This document shows, piece by piece, positions 8,665 to 17,211 of a DNA stretch of 64,000 nt. The translations under genes and the position numbers were made by a program. Under the pieces are notes generated by a model that ran no database searches, had not been told where the DNA came from, and saw only the letters and a list, made by a program, of their open reading frames with translations. Source of the DNA: UBA7672 sp963718145 (GTDB lineage Bacteria > Pseudomonadota > Alphaproteobacteria > Caulobacterales > Hyphomonadaceae); the NCBI GenBank assembly GCA_963718145.1, contig CAVQYJ010000017.1, positions 1 to 64,000 of the forward strand. Reading direction: 5' to 3'. Numbering within the stretch: the first letter of the stretch is position 1; each line of letters opens with the position of its first letter.

Positions 8665-10452
8665 TCAACCTGGCGAGGCCAGAGCGAACACCTGAATGGA
8701 CGGGGCGCCTGTCGGCGTGCTGGCGGGAAGGCCGCGGCTCTTGCGGAACTCCTGATAACGCCCCGCCATCGCGCCGATGTGGTAGTTCCCCATGCCCGTG
8801 ACCACGGCCACATACTGCGCGGCGCCGACGCTGTAGGTGATGACAGAGGAACTCGGGTTTGCGTCGAGCGGCGCACGCCACAGCAGCTTTCCATCCCGAT
8901 CGTCGAACGCCTTCAGCGCGGGATCGAGATCGCCGATGAACACAATGCCGCCTCCTGTAGACAGAGCGGAGGTCGAGATCGGCGCCTCCAGGTCATGCCG
9001 CCAGGCCAGTTTCTTGCCGCTGACATCCATGGCCTGCAGCCGGCCCATCTTGCCGTCCGACAGCGCGTCCGGGTGATCCGCATTGGACAGCCGCGCGCCC
9101 GGCGCGCTTAGCAGCGGCGAGCCCTCCGCGCCGAATTTGGTGCACCACTCCGTCAGCGGCAGGTAGAGCTGGCCCGTGGCCGGACTGAACGATGTCGGCG
9201 GCCATGCGCGCGCGCCGGAAGGACTGGGACAGTAGACGGTTGGCCGAGCCGGATCAGGAAGGCGCTGCGGATCGATCGTCTTCTCGCCGGTCTTGGGATC
9301 GATCGCACTGATGATGTTCTGTATTCCCGCATCGATCGAGAACAGGTAGGCGCCCGTCGCCGCATCGAGCCCCTCAAGAATGCCCATCTTGCCGACATTC
9401 ATCACCACCTTGCGGTTCTGGCCGCCGATCCTGACCGTTGCGAGCGTTCGTTCGAACGCCCAGTCGAGATCCCACTGATCGTTGCGCAGGTGCTGGTAGT
9501 GCCACTTCAACTGGCCGGTGGTCGCGTCGATGGCCATTGTTGAGTTGGTATAAAGCGCATCATTCGTCACGCCGGACGCGGATGACGCCTTGAGCAGAGG
9601 ACCCGTGTCGTAGGTCGCCCCTGCGCCGTAGTAGACGAGGTTCAGGTCCTTGTCGTACGTGCCCTGATCCCAGACCGAGCCTCCTGTGCGCTTCTCCAGC
9701 GGCAGATCATTCCAGGTGTTGCCGCCGGGCGCACCCGGGCGGGCAAGGGTGTGGAAACGCCACACTTCCTTCCCGGTGTTGATGTCGAGCGCGATGATGA
9801 ACCCGCCGCCCGGCCCGGCGCTTGAGGTGACCCCCTGGATCACCTTGTCGCCGGCCACAAGCGGCGCGCTGCGCAGGTTGAACACCATGCGATTGGTCGC
9901 CGGCGCACTGAGTTCGATGGCATGGTCCCACGCCTTCTGGCCTGTGCGCGCATCGAGCGCGATCACGTGCAGATCGGAGGTCGGCGCGAACACCTGTCCG
10001 CCTGACAGGGCCAGCCCCATCTTCATGCTTGAACTGCCGCCCGACAGCACATGCGCATGGCGCCACAGCTCTGTTCCGGTTGCGGCATCCAGCGCCAGCA
10101 CGGTGTCGGGCGCCGTTTGCAGGAACATCACGCCGTCGTGGACCAGCGGCGTCGGCATGCTGAGCCCGCCCTGGATTGGCGTGCGCCAGGCGGGCGCGAG
10201 GGTCTTCACGTTCTCGCGGGTAATGCGTTTCAGCGGGCTGAAATTCTGCCCATCATAGGTGCGCCCCCACTGCAGCCAGTCGCCTGGCGCTGGATCCCGC
10301 AGCATGGCGGCCGATACCGGGCGCATCTTCGCGACCAGAGCCTCTGGCATCGCGGGGGCCGTGTCCGCCGCCGGCGCCAGGGAGCAGGAACCCAACGCCG
10401 ATGCAAGCAGGGCGCTGCATGCCTGGACCCAAAGCCTTCGCTGTGTGCGCAT
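8665..10452 (-). CDS. PQQ-dependent dehydrogenase-like lipoprotein (paralogue 2)
   Basis: This 595-residue protein is colinear with the downstream copy. It has a lipoprotein signal (ALLASALGSCSLAP), LQWGRTYDGQNFSPLKRI, the same propeller repeats (ALDAATGTELWRHA, ALDINTGKEVWRFH), IVFIGDLDPALKAFDDRDGKLLW and a C-terminal NYHIGAMAGRYQEFRK. No CxxCH motif is present. Long identical stretches shared with its neighbour show a tandem duplication. As first gene of the pair it probably carries the promoter in the 325 bp between it and tRNA-Ser. The two copies differ mainly at the N-terminus and in surface loops, which may mean different substrates. Confidence 0.88.
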   Translation of the reverse strand: MRTQRRLWVQACSALLASALGSCSLAPAADTAPAMPEALVAKMRPVSAAMLRDPAPGDWLQWGRTYDGQNFSPLKRITRENVKTLAPAWRTPIQGGLSMPTPLVHDGVMFLQTAPDTVLALDAATGTELWRHAHVLSGGSSSMKMGLALSGGQVFAPTSDLHVIALDARTGQKAWDHAIELSAPATNRMVFNLRSAPLVAGDKVIQGVTSSAGPGGGFIIALDINTGKEVWRFHTLARPGAPGGNTWNDLPLEKRTGGSVWDQGTYDKDLNLVYYGAGATYDTGPLLKASSASGVTNDALYTNSTMAIDATTGQLKWHYQHLRNDQWDLDWAFERTLATVRIGGQNRKVVMNVGKMGILEGLDAATGAYLFSIDAGIQNIISAIDPKTGEKTIDPQRLPDPARPTVYCPSPSGARAWPPTSFSPATGQLYLPLTEWCTKFGAEGSPLLSAPGARLSNADHPDALSDGKMGRLQAMDVSGKKLAWRHDLEAPISTSALSTGGGIVFIGDLDPALKAFDDRDGKLLWRAPLDANPSSSVITYSVGAAQYVAVVTGMGNYHIGAMAGRYQEFRKSRGLPASTPTGAPSIQVFALASPG

Positions 10453-10777
10453 TGCCGAACTCCCCTTGTCGTACCTGCTTGTGACGCCTGCTTGTCGTGC
10501 CGGTCTGGCGCGCCTGCTTAGTGAGGCGTTGGCGACACTCTAGACTACGGCAGTCCCCCAGGAAGCCCTGACTTACGATGCAGACCTCCCGTTCGTGTGA
10601 GCGCCTAGCGACACCGCGCGCGAGACGCTGGGGAAGGCCTTGCGATCGTGATCGGGCGGCCGGCCAAAACCGCTGCAAAAAGAGTGTTGTGCCGCCGTTC
10701 ATCTCATGCGGGCGCGCGCAAAACGCTTCGCAGCGACATGGCCAGGCGCCGACCGTGTATAATAGTTCGGAGGTCGA
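10453..10777. other. Intergenic region upstream of the PQQ-enzyme pair
   Basis: These 325 bp lie between the start of PQQ paralogue 2 and the 3' end of tRNA-Ser, both on the minus strand. They should contain the PQQ operon promoter. I see three spaced copies of CCTGCTT near 10478-10520 and a TATAAT-like hexamer near 10757 on the plus strand with no convincing -35 partner. No credible ORF, RNA or terminator is visible. Confidence 0.4.
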
Positions 10778-10867
<90 letters not shown>

Positions 10868-10938
10868 GGGGAGCGCGGATATAGCATCCCAAAGGTTAAG
10901 CGCAAGCGACCCGATCCGAGCTGGATCAAAGCCTTAAG

Positions 10939-11436
10939 TCAGGGCTGACCCGGGCAGCGCTGGTTGAGCGGGGCGGGCGCGTAGGTCCAGTCCATGGCCT
11001 TGGCCTTGCCGCCGATCTCACCCTCGATCCGGGCCGTCAGGCGCTTGCCCTCGCGGGCGTAGATCACCCGCTGGGGAAAGTCGTGGGCGAGGTTCTCGAA
11101 GACGAGGCGGGTGGGGCCGCTCTTTGCTTTTGAAAGCGGGAATTCGGTCGCCGCCTGGCCGGCGGGCAGGGCGAAGTAGCTGATCCCTGCGGCGGATGGC
11201 CCGATGCGGGCGAATTCCCAGCTCGGCTTGCCGCCGGCGAGAGTGAGGGTGGTCCCGACCATGATCCCGCCCCGTGGGTCGCTCCAGGTCTCCGAGACTT
11301 CTTCCCCGGCCGAACACATGAGCCAATAGCCCTTCAGGAACGAGGCGTCCTGCGCGTGCGCGCAGGCCCCCTGCGCCGACACCACGGCCATCGCCGCCAC
11401 AGCCAGATTTCCGATCAGGTTCAACGCCGCCTCCAC
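10939..11436 (-). CDS. DUF6265-like secreted protein
   Basis: This 165-residue protein, read from the GTG at 11436, has a signal peptide (MEAALNLIGNLAVAAMAVVSAQGACAHA, then QD). The mature part begins DASFLKGYWLMCS, with W-x-x-P-RGGIMVGTTLT and later LVFENLAHDFPQRVIY. This layout (FLxGxW ... GGxMxGxx ... FENxxHDFPxxxxY) is characteristic of the DUF6265/lipocalin-like family of unknown function. The GTG is preferred because it places a normal signal peptide at the N-terminus; an internal ATG (MAVVSAQG) would shorten it too much. It diverges from an AraC-type regulator across 93 bp, which could control it. Confidence 0.75.
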   Translation of the reverse strand: MEAALNLIGNLAVAAMAVVSAQGACAHAQDASFLKGYWLMCSAGEEVSETWSDPRGGIMVGTTLTLAGGKPSWEFARIGPSAAGISYFALPAGQAATEFPLSKAKSGPTRLVFENLAHDFPQRVIYAREGKRLTARIEGEIGGKAKAMDWTYAPAPLNQRCPGQP

Positions 11437-11529
11437 ATTCGCAAGTGCCTGAAAGAGGGATAGAGGACGACAAGGCGGCAGGCTTGTATCAACACGACGC
11501 CGCGAGTGGTCCGGGATCAGCGACGAAAG

Positions 11530-12309
11530 ATGGGGCGCTATCAAGAGAGCAAGCCGCGGCCTGAACTGCGCCCCTTTGTGCGCTGCGTGTGGAGCTATGA
11601 GGATGCAAGCCCGAGCCACGTGGTCCAGCGCATCCCGCCGGATGGCTGCCCCGAGCTGATCCTCCATCTCGCCGATCCCTATGAAGAGCAGGGCGAGGAC
11701 GGGCGCTTCATTCCCCAACCGCGCGCGATCTTCGCGGGGCAGATGACGCAGCCGCTGTGTCTGCGGGCGAGGGGGGCGGTTGCGTGTGCGGGGGTGAGGT
11801 TCGAAGCCGATGGCGCCGCCAGCTGGTTCGGCGCGGCGATGAGCGAGGCAACCGACAGGCGCATGGATGCGACCGGGATGTTGCGGGTGGGACATGTCCG
11901 CGACACGGCGGGCGCGATCGAAGTGCTGCAGGACGCAATCACAGCACGCCTCGTTGCCGCAAAGTGGCCGCTCGACCCCGAGATTCGCGCCGACGTGCTG
12001 CGCCAGCGCGAGGGCGTCGGCCAGCCCGTGCCCGATCCTGCGGAGCGGCGGCGCATCCAGCGGCTCTATCTGAAGCTCGTCGGCGTCTCGCAACAGACGC
12101 TGCAGTCGATCTTCCGCTTCCGCCGTGTGTTTGACCGCGCGGCGGAGGCCGATGGCGGCCTCTGGGTCGCGGTGGCGCTGGATGCAGGCTATTTTGACCA
12201 GCCGCAGATGGCGCGCGACTTCCGCCGATTTCTCGGCTGCACCGCGACCGAGTGGGCGCGCGAGCAGGTCGAGCTCGGACGGGCCGTGGCGTCCTATCCG
12301 ACTTCGTAG
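11530..12309 (+). CDS. AraC-family transcriptional regulator with DUF6597-like sensor domain
   Basis: This 259-residue protein has an N-terminal domain (LRPFVRCVWSYED ... RIPPDGCPELILHL ... RAIFAGQM) of the DUF6597 type. The AraC helix-turn-helix domain covers about residues 165-255 (SQQTLQSIFRFRRVFDRA ... VALDAGYFDQPQMARDFRRFLG). The last phrase, AG(Y/F)xDQ(P/S)xxxRxFRRxxG, is the second recognition-helix signature. The ATG at 11530 fits the family start (MGRYQESKPRPEL); an in-frame GTG at 11506 is possible. It diverges from the DUF6265 gene and lies 11 bp before mobA. The ligand is unknown. Confidence 0.85.
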   Translation: MGRYQESKPRPELRPFVRCVWSYEDASPSHVVQRIPPDGCPELILHLADPYEEQGEDGRFIPQPRAIFAGQMTQPLCLRARGAVACAGVRFEADGAASWFGAAMSEATDRRMDATGMLRVGHVRDTAGAIEVLQDAITARLVAAKWPLDPEIRADVLRQREGVGQPVPDPAERRRIQRLYLKLVGVSQQTLQSIFRFRRVFDRAAEADGGLWVAVALDAGYFDQPQMARDFRRFLGCTATEWAREQVELGRAVASYPTS

Positions 12310-12320
12310 CAGGATAGCGC

Positions 12321-12956
12321 ATGGTGGAGCATCCCGACACACGCGCCGTCCTGGCGGTGATCCTTGCGGGCGGAGAAAGCCGGCGCATGGGCGGCGCCGA
12401 CAAGGCCGCGCTGATGCTCGCAGGCCGGCCGCTGCACGCACACGTGGCGGCTCGCCTCGCGCCGCAGGCCGGAGCGCTGGCGGTTGTTGCGGCGATGGAA
12501 CCGGCATGGCTGGGCCTCGCGCCAGGGGCGCGCTGGATCCGCGATGCGGTCGGCGAGAAGGGCCCCGGCGCCGGACTGCTGGGGGCCTTGCGCTGGCTGG
12601 AGAGGCAGCACGGGCCGGATGCGCTGATGGTCACCGCGCCGGTCGATGCGCCCTTCCTGCCTCTGGATCTGTTCGAGAGGCTGGATGCGGCGCGGCGCAA
12701 GACGAAAGCCTCCGCCGCGATCGTGTGGCACAAAGGCGGGCGCCATCCCGTGTTCGGCCTCTGGCAGGCAGCCTGCGCCAGCGTCGTTGCACAGGCGATG
12801 GAGGAGGAACAGGCGCTCCATCGTATCGCCCAGCGGGCCGGCGCGGTCGAGTGCGAGGCGTGGTCGGGCGCCGACCCTGATCCATTCGCCAACCTCAATA
12901 CGCCCGAGGATGTCGCAGCGGCGGAAGCGATTCTGACGGTCTCGCGCAAGGGCTGA
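12321..12956 (+). CDS. mobA: Molybdenum cofactor guanylyltransferase
   Basis: This 211-residue MobA-like nucleotidyltransferase attaches GMP to molybdopterin to form the bis-MGD precursor in the cytoplasm. The GTP-binding loop LAGGESRRMGGADK (residues 15-28) is canonical. VTAPVDAPFLP marks the metal-binding Asp region, and the C-terminal NLNTPEDVAAAE is the family's typical end. The start at 12321 is 11 bp after the regulator stop. No molybdoenzyme or other mo-genes are nearby. Confidence 0.9.
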   Translation: MVEHPDTRAVLAVILAGGESRRMGGADKAALMLAGRPLHAHVAARLAPQAGALAVVAAMEPAWLGLAPGARWIRDAVGEKGPGAGLLGALRWLERQHGPDALMVTAPVDAPFLPLDLFERLDAARRKTKASAAIVWHKGGRHPVFGLWQAACASVVAQAMEEEQALHRIAQRAGAVECEAWSGADPDPFANLNTPEDVAAAEAILTVSRKG

Positions 12957-13004
12957 CGCCGCTTTCCATCGTGCTAATGTCGCAGCGGGGGAGGAGAGAT
13001 ATCC

Positions 13005-14696
13005 ATGACCTCGCAGCCTTCGCTTGTCCGCGGCGAACCGTTTCCAGCGCTTCTGGAATACACAATCGGCGAAGCGCTCGTTCGCGCGGCGAAACGGTGG
13101 CCCAAGCAGGAAGCACTGGTCTCGGCGCACCAGGAAATCCGCTGGACCTATGAGGAGCTGGCCTTCCGCGTCGACCAGCTTGCCGCAGGCCTGCTCGCCC
13201 TCGGGCTCAAGACCGGCGACCGCGTCGGCGTCTGGGCGCCCAATTGCGCGGAATGGACGCTGGTGCAGCTTGCAACCGCGCGTGTCGGGCTGATCCAGGT
13301 CAACATCAATCCGGCCTACCGGCTCTCGGAGGTCGAATACACGCTCAACAAGGTCGGCGTGAAGGCGCTGTTCTGCACCGCGAAGTTCAAGACCTCCGAA
13401 TATGCCAGCATGATCTCGGAACTTGCGCCGGAGATCTTTTCCTCCAAGCCCGGCGAGCTGGCGTCGGCGCGCCTGCCGCACCTCAGGATCGTCGTCCAGA
13501 TCGGCGGCATCCCGCGGCGCGGCTGGTATTCGTTCGAGGAGATACCGGGGCTCGCAACCGGCCGCCACGCCGATGAGGCGGGCAAGACCCACGAAATGCT
13601 CGACCGCAACGATGCGATCAACATCCAGTTCACGTCGGGCACGACGGGCCTGCCCAAGGGCGCCACGCTCTCCCATCGCAACATCCTCAACAATGCCTAT
13701 TTCGTAGGTGCGGGCATGGGTCTGCGCGAAGGCGACCGGCTCCTGATCCCGGTGCCGCTCTATCATTGCTTCGGCATGGTGATGGGCAATCTCGCCTGCA
13801 TCGTCCATGGCGCAACCATGGTCTATGCCTCCGAAGGCTATGAGCCGCTCGCCGTGCTGCAGACCATCGAGGCGGAGCGCTGCACGGCGCTGCATGGCGT
13901 CCCCACCATGTTCATCGCCGAGCTAGAGCATCCCCAGTTCGAGACGTTCGATCTCACCTCGCTGCGCACCGGCGTCATGGCCGGCTCGCCCTGTCCGATC
14001 GAGGTGATGCGCAAGGTGATCGACCGGATGCACATGTCCGAGGTCGGCATCGGCTATGGCATGACCGAGACCTCGCCCGTCTCGTTCCAGACGGCGGTCA
14101 GTGATCCGCTGGAACGCCGCGTCTCGACCGTCGGACGCGTGCAGCCGCATCTTGAAGTGAAGGTCATCGACGCAGAGGGAAACATCGTTCCGCGCGGGCA
14201 GCCTGGCGAACTCTGTACGCGCGGCTATTCGGTGATGATCGGCTACTGGAGCGATGCGGAGAAGACCGCTGAGGCGGTGGACGAGGACGGCTGGATGCAC
14301 ACGGGCGATCTCGGCGTCATCGACGACGAGGGCTATTGCAACATCGTCGGCCGCATCAAGGACCTGGTGATCCGCGGCGGCGAGAACGTCTATCCGCGCG
14401 AGGTCGAGGAATACCTGTTCCGCCACCCGAAGATCCAGGACGTCGCCGTGATCGGCGTTCCGGACCGGAAATATGGCGAGGAGATCTGCGCCTGGGTCAA
14501 GCTGCGCGACGGCCAGGAGGGCTCAGCGCAGGAGATCATCGATTTCTGCAAGGGCCAGATCGCCCATTACAAGATCCCGCGCTACGTCAAGTTCGTCGAC
14601 GCCTTCCCGATGACCGTGACGGGAAAGATCCAGAAGTTCGAGATGCGCAAGGCGATGATCGAAGAGCTGGGACTTGCAGAAGCAAAGACCGCCTAG
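13005..14696 (+). CDS. Fatty acyl-CoA ligase (AMP-binding, ACSF2/FadK-like)
   Basis: This 563-residue ANL-superfamily ligase activates a carboxylic acid to acyl-AMP and then acyl-CoA. Visible motifs are the P-loop FTSGTTGLPKGATLSHRN (residues ~207-224), GYGMTETSPVS (A5), HTGDLGVIDDEGY (A7), GRIKDLVIRGGENVYPREVEEYL (A8) and the catalytic C-terminal lysine in VTGKIQKFEMR. The sequence IQVNINPAYRLSEVEYTLNKV resembles medium-chain acyl-CoA synthetases of the ACSF2 group. The start at 13005 follows the ribosome site GGGGAGGAG. It is a stand-alone gene, convergent with the peroxidase gene downstream. Confidence 0.9.
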   Translation: MTSQPSLVRGEPFPALLEYTIGEALVRAAKRWPKQEALVSAHQEIRWTYEELAFRVDQLAAGLLALGLKTGDRVGVWAPNCAEWTLVQLATARVGLIQVNINPAYRLSEVEYTLNKVGVKALFCTAKFKTSEYASMISELAPEIFSSKPGELASARLPHLRIVVQIGGIPRRGWYSFEEIPGLATGRHADEAGKTHEMLDRNDAINIQFTSGTTGLPKGATLSHRNILNNAYFVGAGMGLREGDRLLIPVPLYHCFGMVMGNLACIVHGATMVYASEGYEPLAVLQTIEAERCTALHGVPTMFIAELEHPQFETFDLTSLRTGVMAGSPCPIEVMRKVIDRMHMSEVGIGYGMTETSPVSFQTAVSDPLERRVSTVGRVQPHLEVKVIDAEGNIVPRGQPGELCTRGYSVMIGYWSDAEKTAEAVDEDGWMHTGDLGVIDDEGYCNIVGRIKDLVIRGGENVYPREVEEYLFRHPKIQDVAVIGVPDRKYGEEICAWVKLRDGQEGSAQEIIDFCKGQIAHYKIPRYVKFVDAFPMTVTGKIQKFEMRKAMIEELGLAEAKTA

Positions 14697-14707
14697 GAGG
14701 GGCTCTC

Positions 14708-15868
14708 TCAAGGCCCCGACGGACTGTTGTGGAGCCGCGCCGAGTTCGCTTCTTCACGCTGCAATTCGGCAGACGTTTGAAGCGGACATCCTGGCTTGGG
14801 TAGGGCGAAGGCCGGATTGGCGATGAAGCCTTGATCTGTCAGCGTTCCAAGGAAAGCGATGAGCGCGCCTATGTCAGCCTCGCTTACCCCCTGCTTCAGG
14901 CGGCCGTCCCTCTGCCGGTCGGCTGCCGCATAGTGATGGCGAACGGCGTCAGCCATCGTCGGCTGCTCACCATCGTGCATGTACGGCGCTGACAGGGCGA
15001 CATTGCGCAGGCCAGGCGTGCGGAACCTGCCGGCGTCTTCTGGCTTCTGTGTGATGCGGGCAAGGCCGGTGTCCCCGCCCAGCGGGTCGCCGGGTTTGGG
15101 CGGCGCAAGGGCGTGGAAAGACTCCACCGGTTGCCGGTCGGGCAGGGCGGCGTCGGTGAAATGCACGCCGGCATGGCAGCTTACGCACCTCGCATTGAAG
15201 ATCGTCTCGCCTGCCTTTGCCTCTGCTGACATCGTACCTTCGTCGCGGCGATAGCGGTCATAGGGAGTATCGAGCGATATCAGTGCGCGCTGGAAAGTCG
15301 CCAGCGCCATGGTGATCGTGTCCATCGAGATCTCGCCATGTCTCTCCGGGAAGGCGGCGGCGAAAAGCTGCGGATAGCAGGACTGGTCCTTGAGCCGCTG
15401 CGCCAGCAGGCCTTCAGGTTGTCCGGCAAATCCCATCTCGACCGGGACCAGGCCCTCGATGGGGATCAGCGCCTGGTGCTCCAGCGTGTCGACATGCGGG
15501 CCGCCCCAGGTGAGCGAGCGCATGTAGCCGACATTGGCGAGCGTCTGGATGTTGCGCTCACCTGGGTCGTCGAACACGCCCGCGCGCGTCTTGTTGGAAT
15601 CGGCAAAGCCGCGCTTTTGTTCGTGACAGGTGGCGCATGACATGACGCCGGTGAAGGAGAGGTCGGCATCGTAGAACAGCCTGCGGCCAAGTTCGATCTT
15701 GAGCGGCGTCGGCGGATTGTCGGCGGGATAGGGCGGCGCGCCAAGCGTCGCGAGCGTGGGCCACGGGTGGGCCTTTGGCGCCGAACTCGCGCACGCGACG
15801 ACGCCGGCGAAGGCCGCGCTGGCGAGCGCTGCAGTCAGCAGTCCGCGGTTGGAGACGGGTGTGCTCAG
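14708..15868 (-). CDS. Di-haem cytochrome c peroxidase family lipoprotein
   Basis: The protein has two CxxCH haem sites, CATCH at about residue 78 and CVSCH at about residue 222. It also has GRRLFYDADLSFTGVMSC, FRTPGLRNVALSAPYMHDGEQPTMADAVRHHY and GALIAFLGTLTD, all typical of the bacterial CcpA/MauG superfamily of periplasmic electron-transfer enzymes. The lipoprotein signal LLTAALASAAFAGVVAC is preceded by LSTPVSNRG. No ATG, GTG or TTG exists next to it; the only coupled candidate is a CTG that overlaps the upstream gene's TGA (CTGA at 15865-15868). The next in-frame ATG (15979) would add a 37-residue non-signal extension. I used the CTG position; the start is uncertain. Confidence 0.82.
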   Translation of the reverse strand: MSTPVSNRGLLTAALASAAFAGVVACASSAPKAHPWPTLATLGAPPYPADNPPTPLKIELGRRLFYDADLSFTGVMSCATCHEQKRGFADSNKTRAGVFDDPGERNIQTLANVGYMRSLTWGGPHVDTLEHQALIPIEGLVPVEMGFAGQPEGLLAQRLKDQSCYPQLFAAAFPERHGEISMDTITMALATFQRALISLDTPYDRYRRDEGTMSAEAKAGETIFNARCVSCHAGVHFTDAALPDRQPVESFHALAPPKPGDPLGGDTGLARITQKPEDAGRFRTPGLRNVALSAPYMHDGEQPTMADAVRHHYAAADRQRDGRLKQGVSEADIGALIAFLGTLTDQGFIANPAFALPKPGCPLQTSAELQREEANSARLHNSPSGP

Positions 15869-16392
15869 GGCTTCTTCGCGACCAGGAGTTTCATGTTCGG
15901 GTCGGCGCTGCCCGAGACCTGCAGCATGTGCTTGCCGGGCTTCAGCGCGAAGACCACGATCTTGCGTATGGTCGTGCATTCAGGTCCGTGGCCGAAACTT
16001 GTGGGCGTGATCACCTTGCCGGTCTCGATGACATCGATCCATGCCGCGGCGCTCAGCGCAACCTGATAATTGCCGGCCGCTGGCGTCGTGAACTCGAAGA
16101 GCCCGCCATGGGCGACCGATCCGCCCGGCTTTTCCGGCGGCGCCGGATAGTGAATCTTCGGCGTGCTGAGCAGGGCGGCGTCATAGCCCTTGCCGAGGTC
16201 CAGAACGCCCATATGGCCCAGATGCTCGGCGGCCGGCGCGGAGGAGACCGCCGCCTTGCCCGTCCAGCCGGCGAGGTTGGCCGGCAGCTTCGCATCCATC
16301 GCCGCGCAGGCCGGGGTAGCGGGCATCGCGCCCTGCTGGGCAAGCGCAGGGGCGGCCATCAGGAAGGTTGCGGCGGTCAGGACAAGACGCAT
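15865..16392 (-). CDS. Secreted protein of unknown function, partner of the di-haem peroxidase
   Basis: This 175-residue protein has a standard signal peptide (MRLVLTAATFLMAAPALAQ). I do not recognise the family. The mature part has few cysteines and a repeat-free beta-rich look: GGLFEFTTPAAGNYQVALSAAAWIDVIETGKVI ... TIRKIVVFALKPGKHMLQVSGSADPNMKLLVAKKP. The 'AGNYQVAL' and 'KPGKHMLQVSGS' phrases resemble carbohydrate- or metal-binding beta sandwiches. Its stop overlaps the peroxidase gene, so the two are co-translated and probably work together in the periplasm. The ATG at 16392 is chosen because it gives the signal peptide; the longer frame upstream belongs to a decayed duplicate gene. Confidence 0.7.
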   Translation of the reverse strand: MRLVLTAATFLMAAPALAQQGAMPATPACAAMDAKLPANLAGWTGKAAVSSAPAAEHLGHMGVLDLGKGYDAALLSTPKIHYPAPPEKPGGSVAHGGLFEFTTPAAGNYQVALSAAAWIDVIETGKVITPTSFGHGPECTTIRKIVVFALKPGKHMLQVSGSADPNMKLLVAKKP

Positions 16393-16399
16393 GCAGTTC

Positions 16400-16626
16400 T
16401 CCAGCGTTGTAGCCAGCCGTATATAACGCCGGAAGCGCGACGAAAAGCCGGGCGACTGCAAAGCCGTGTGATCGGGTTCGCCAGCGATGAGCTGCTCTTC
16501 GCTGGTCGTCGGGTGGAATGTCGTCAGCTTCGCATCTGGCATCGCATTGAGAGAGGTGCAGGGATTAGTGCCTGCTTCGGTCCGCTGCTCGAACCAAGGC
16601 TTGCACGCGAAGTCTCATCTGGGCTC
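16400..16626 (-). pseudogene. Decayed copy of the 98-aa gene at 17212-17508
   Basis: On the minus strand the frame reads SPR*DFACKPWFEQRTEAG, then TNPCTSLNAMPDAKLTTFHP. It aligns end to end with the intact protein's EPGWNFESEPPFEERTEAG and INLCAYFDAMPDAKLRTWSP. A tryptophan codon has become TGA, and about nine codons are missing before a residual FRRYIRL, which matches MYRRYLA. DNA similarity is clear over at least 70 bp (for example TGCCTGCTTCGGTCCGCT in both). It sits upstream of the secreted-protein gene and accounts for the open frame preceding that gene's ATG. Confidence 0.7.
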
Positions 16627-16681
16627 AGCCTCGGCTCGCCTGAAATGCCGCGAGCACGCAAAGCGCCTCTTCGGAACGGCG

Positions 16682-17047
16682 TCAGGACGCCCGGCGGGAC
16701 ATACAATTCTTCTGGATCGCCACCTGCTGGATAGCATCGGACTCGCCCTTAAGTCTGGCGAGTTCATCCGCCTTGCTACCGCCGCCGCCGAGGAAGAAGA
16801 GAGCCGGCCAGAACAGGACGACGCCGACACCTGTCGCGAGCGCGTCGTTGTTCGCTTTCTGCTGTTGTTGCCCCGTCACCTCAGAAACGCGGGCGCCTAT
16901 GCGTTGAGACTCCAGCCCAAGCTGCTCGCACGAATAGTTCTGGTACTGCAATGGCGAGACATACTGGGCGGTGACGTTGCTCGGCGCCGTTGCGCAGGAC
17001 GACGCCAGGACAGCCGCCGCTACGCCAAACGCGATCTTCTTCTTCAT
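16682..17047 (-). CDS. Small lipoprotein with one C-terminal membrane segment
   Basis: This 121-residue protein has the lipobox LASSC at residues 14-18 (MKKKIAFGVAAAVLASSC). The mature part begins ATAPSNVTAQYVSPLQYQNYSCEQLGLESQRIGARVSEVTGQQQ and contains one hydrophobic stretch (GVGVVLFWPALFFLGGG), then LARLKGESDAIQQVAIQKNC. This layout (YxxYxCxQL...RIxxRV...GVGxxLFWPALF...ELARLKGExxAI) recurs in many proteobacterial hypothetical lipoproteins, some mislabelled as metal ABC proteins. The function is unknown. It lies between the 98-aa gene and its decayed duplicate. Confidence 0.75.
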   Translation of the reverse strand: MKKKIAFGVAAAVLASSCATAPSNVTAQYVSPLQYQNYSCEQLGLESQRIGARVSEVTGQQQQKANNDALATGVGVVLFWPALFFLGGGGSKADELARLKGESDAIQQVAIQKNCMSRRAS

Positions 17048-17211
17048 GAAAGTAACCCCAATTCCGTCCCTACCGAGATGAGCGTCAAACGTGCGTTACC
17101 CAAACCTGCGTGTCAATTGCCGTGCGAGTGCTCTGGCGGCCGTCGGTCGGAATCGCTGTGCGCACTCCGAACGCTTGTGCCGCACTTTTGGGCAGTTGCA
17201 CCCGCCGCGAT

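Noticed and set aside
10757..10762. TATAAT hexamer near tRNA-Ser on the plus strand
   Set aside because: No -35 partner and it would read into the antisense of the tRNA.
14697..14707. Terminator between the acyl-CoA ligase and peroxidase genes
   Set aside because: Only a 5-bp stem (GGGGC with GCCCC) and no T tract; not convincing.
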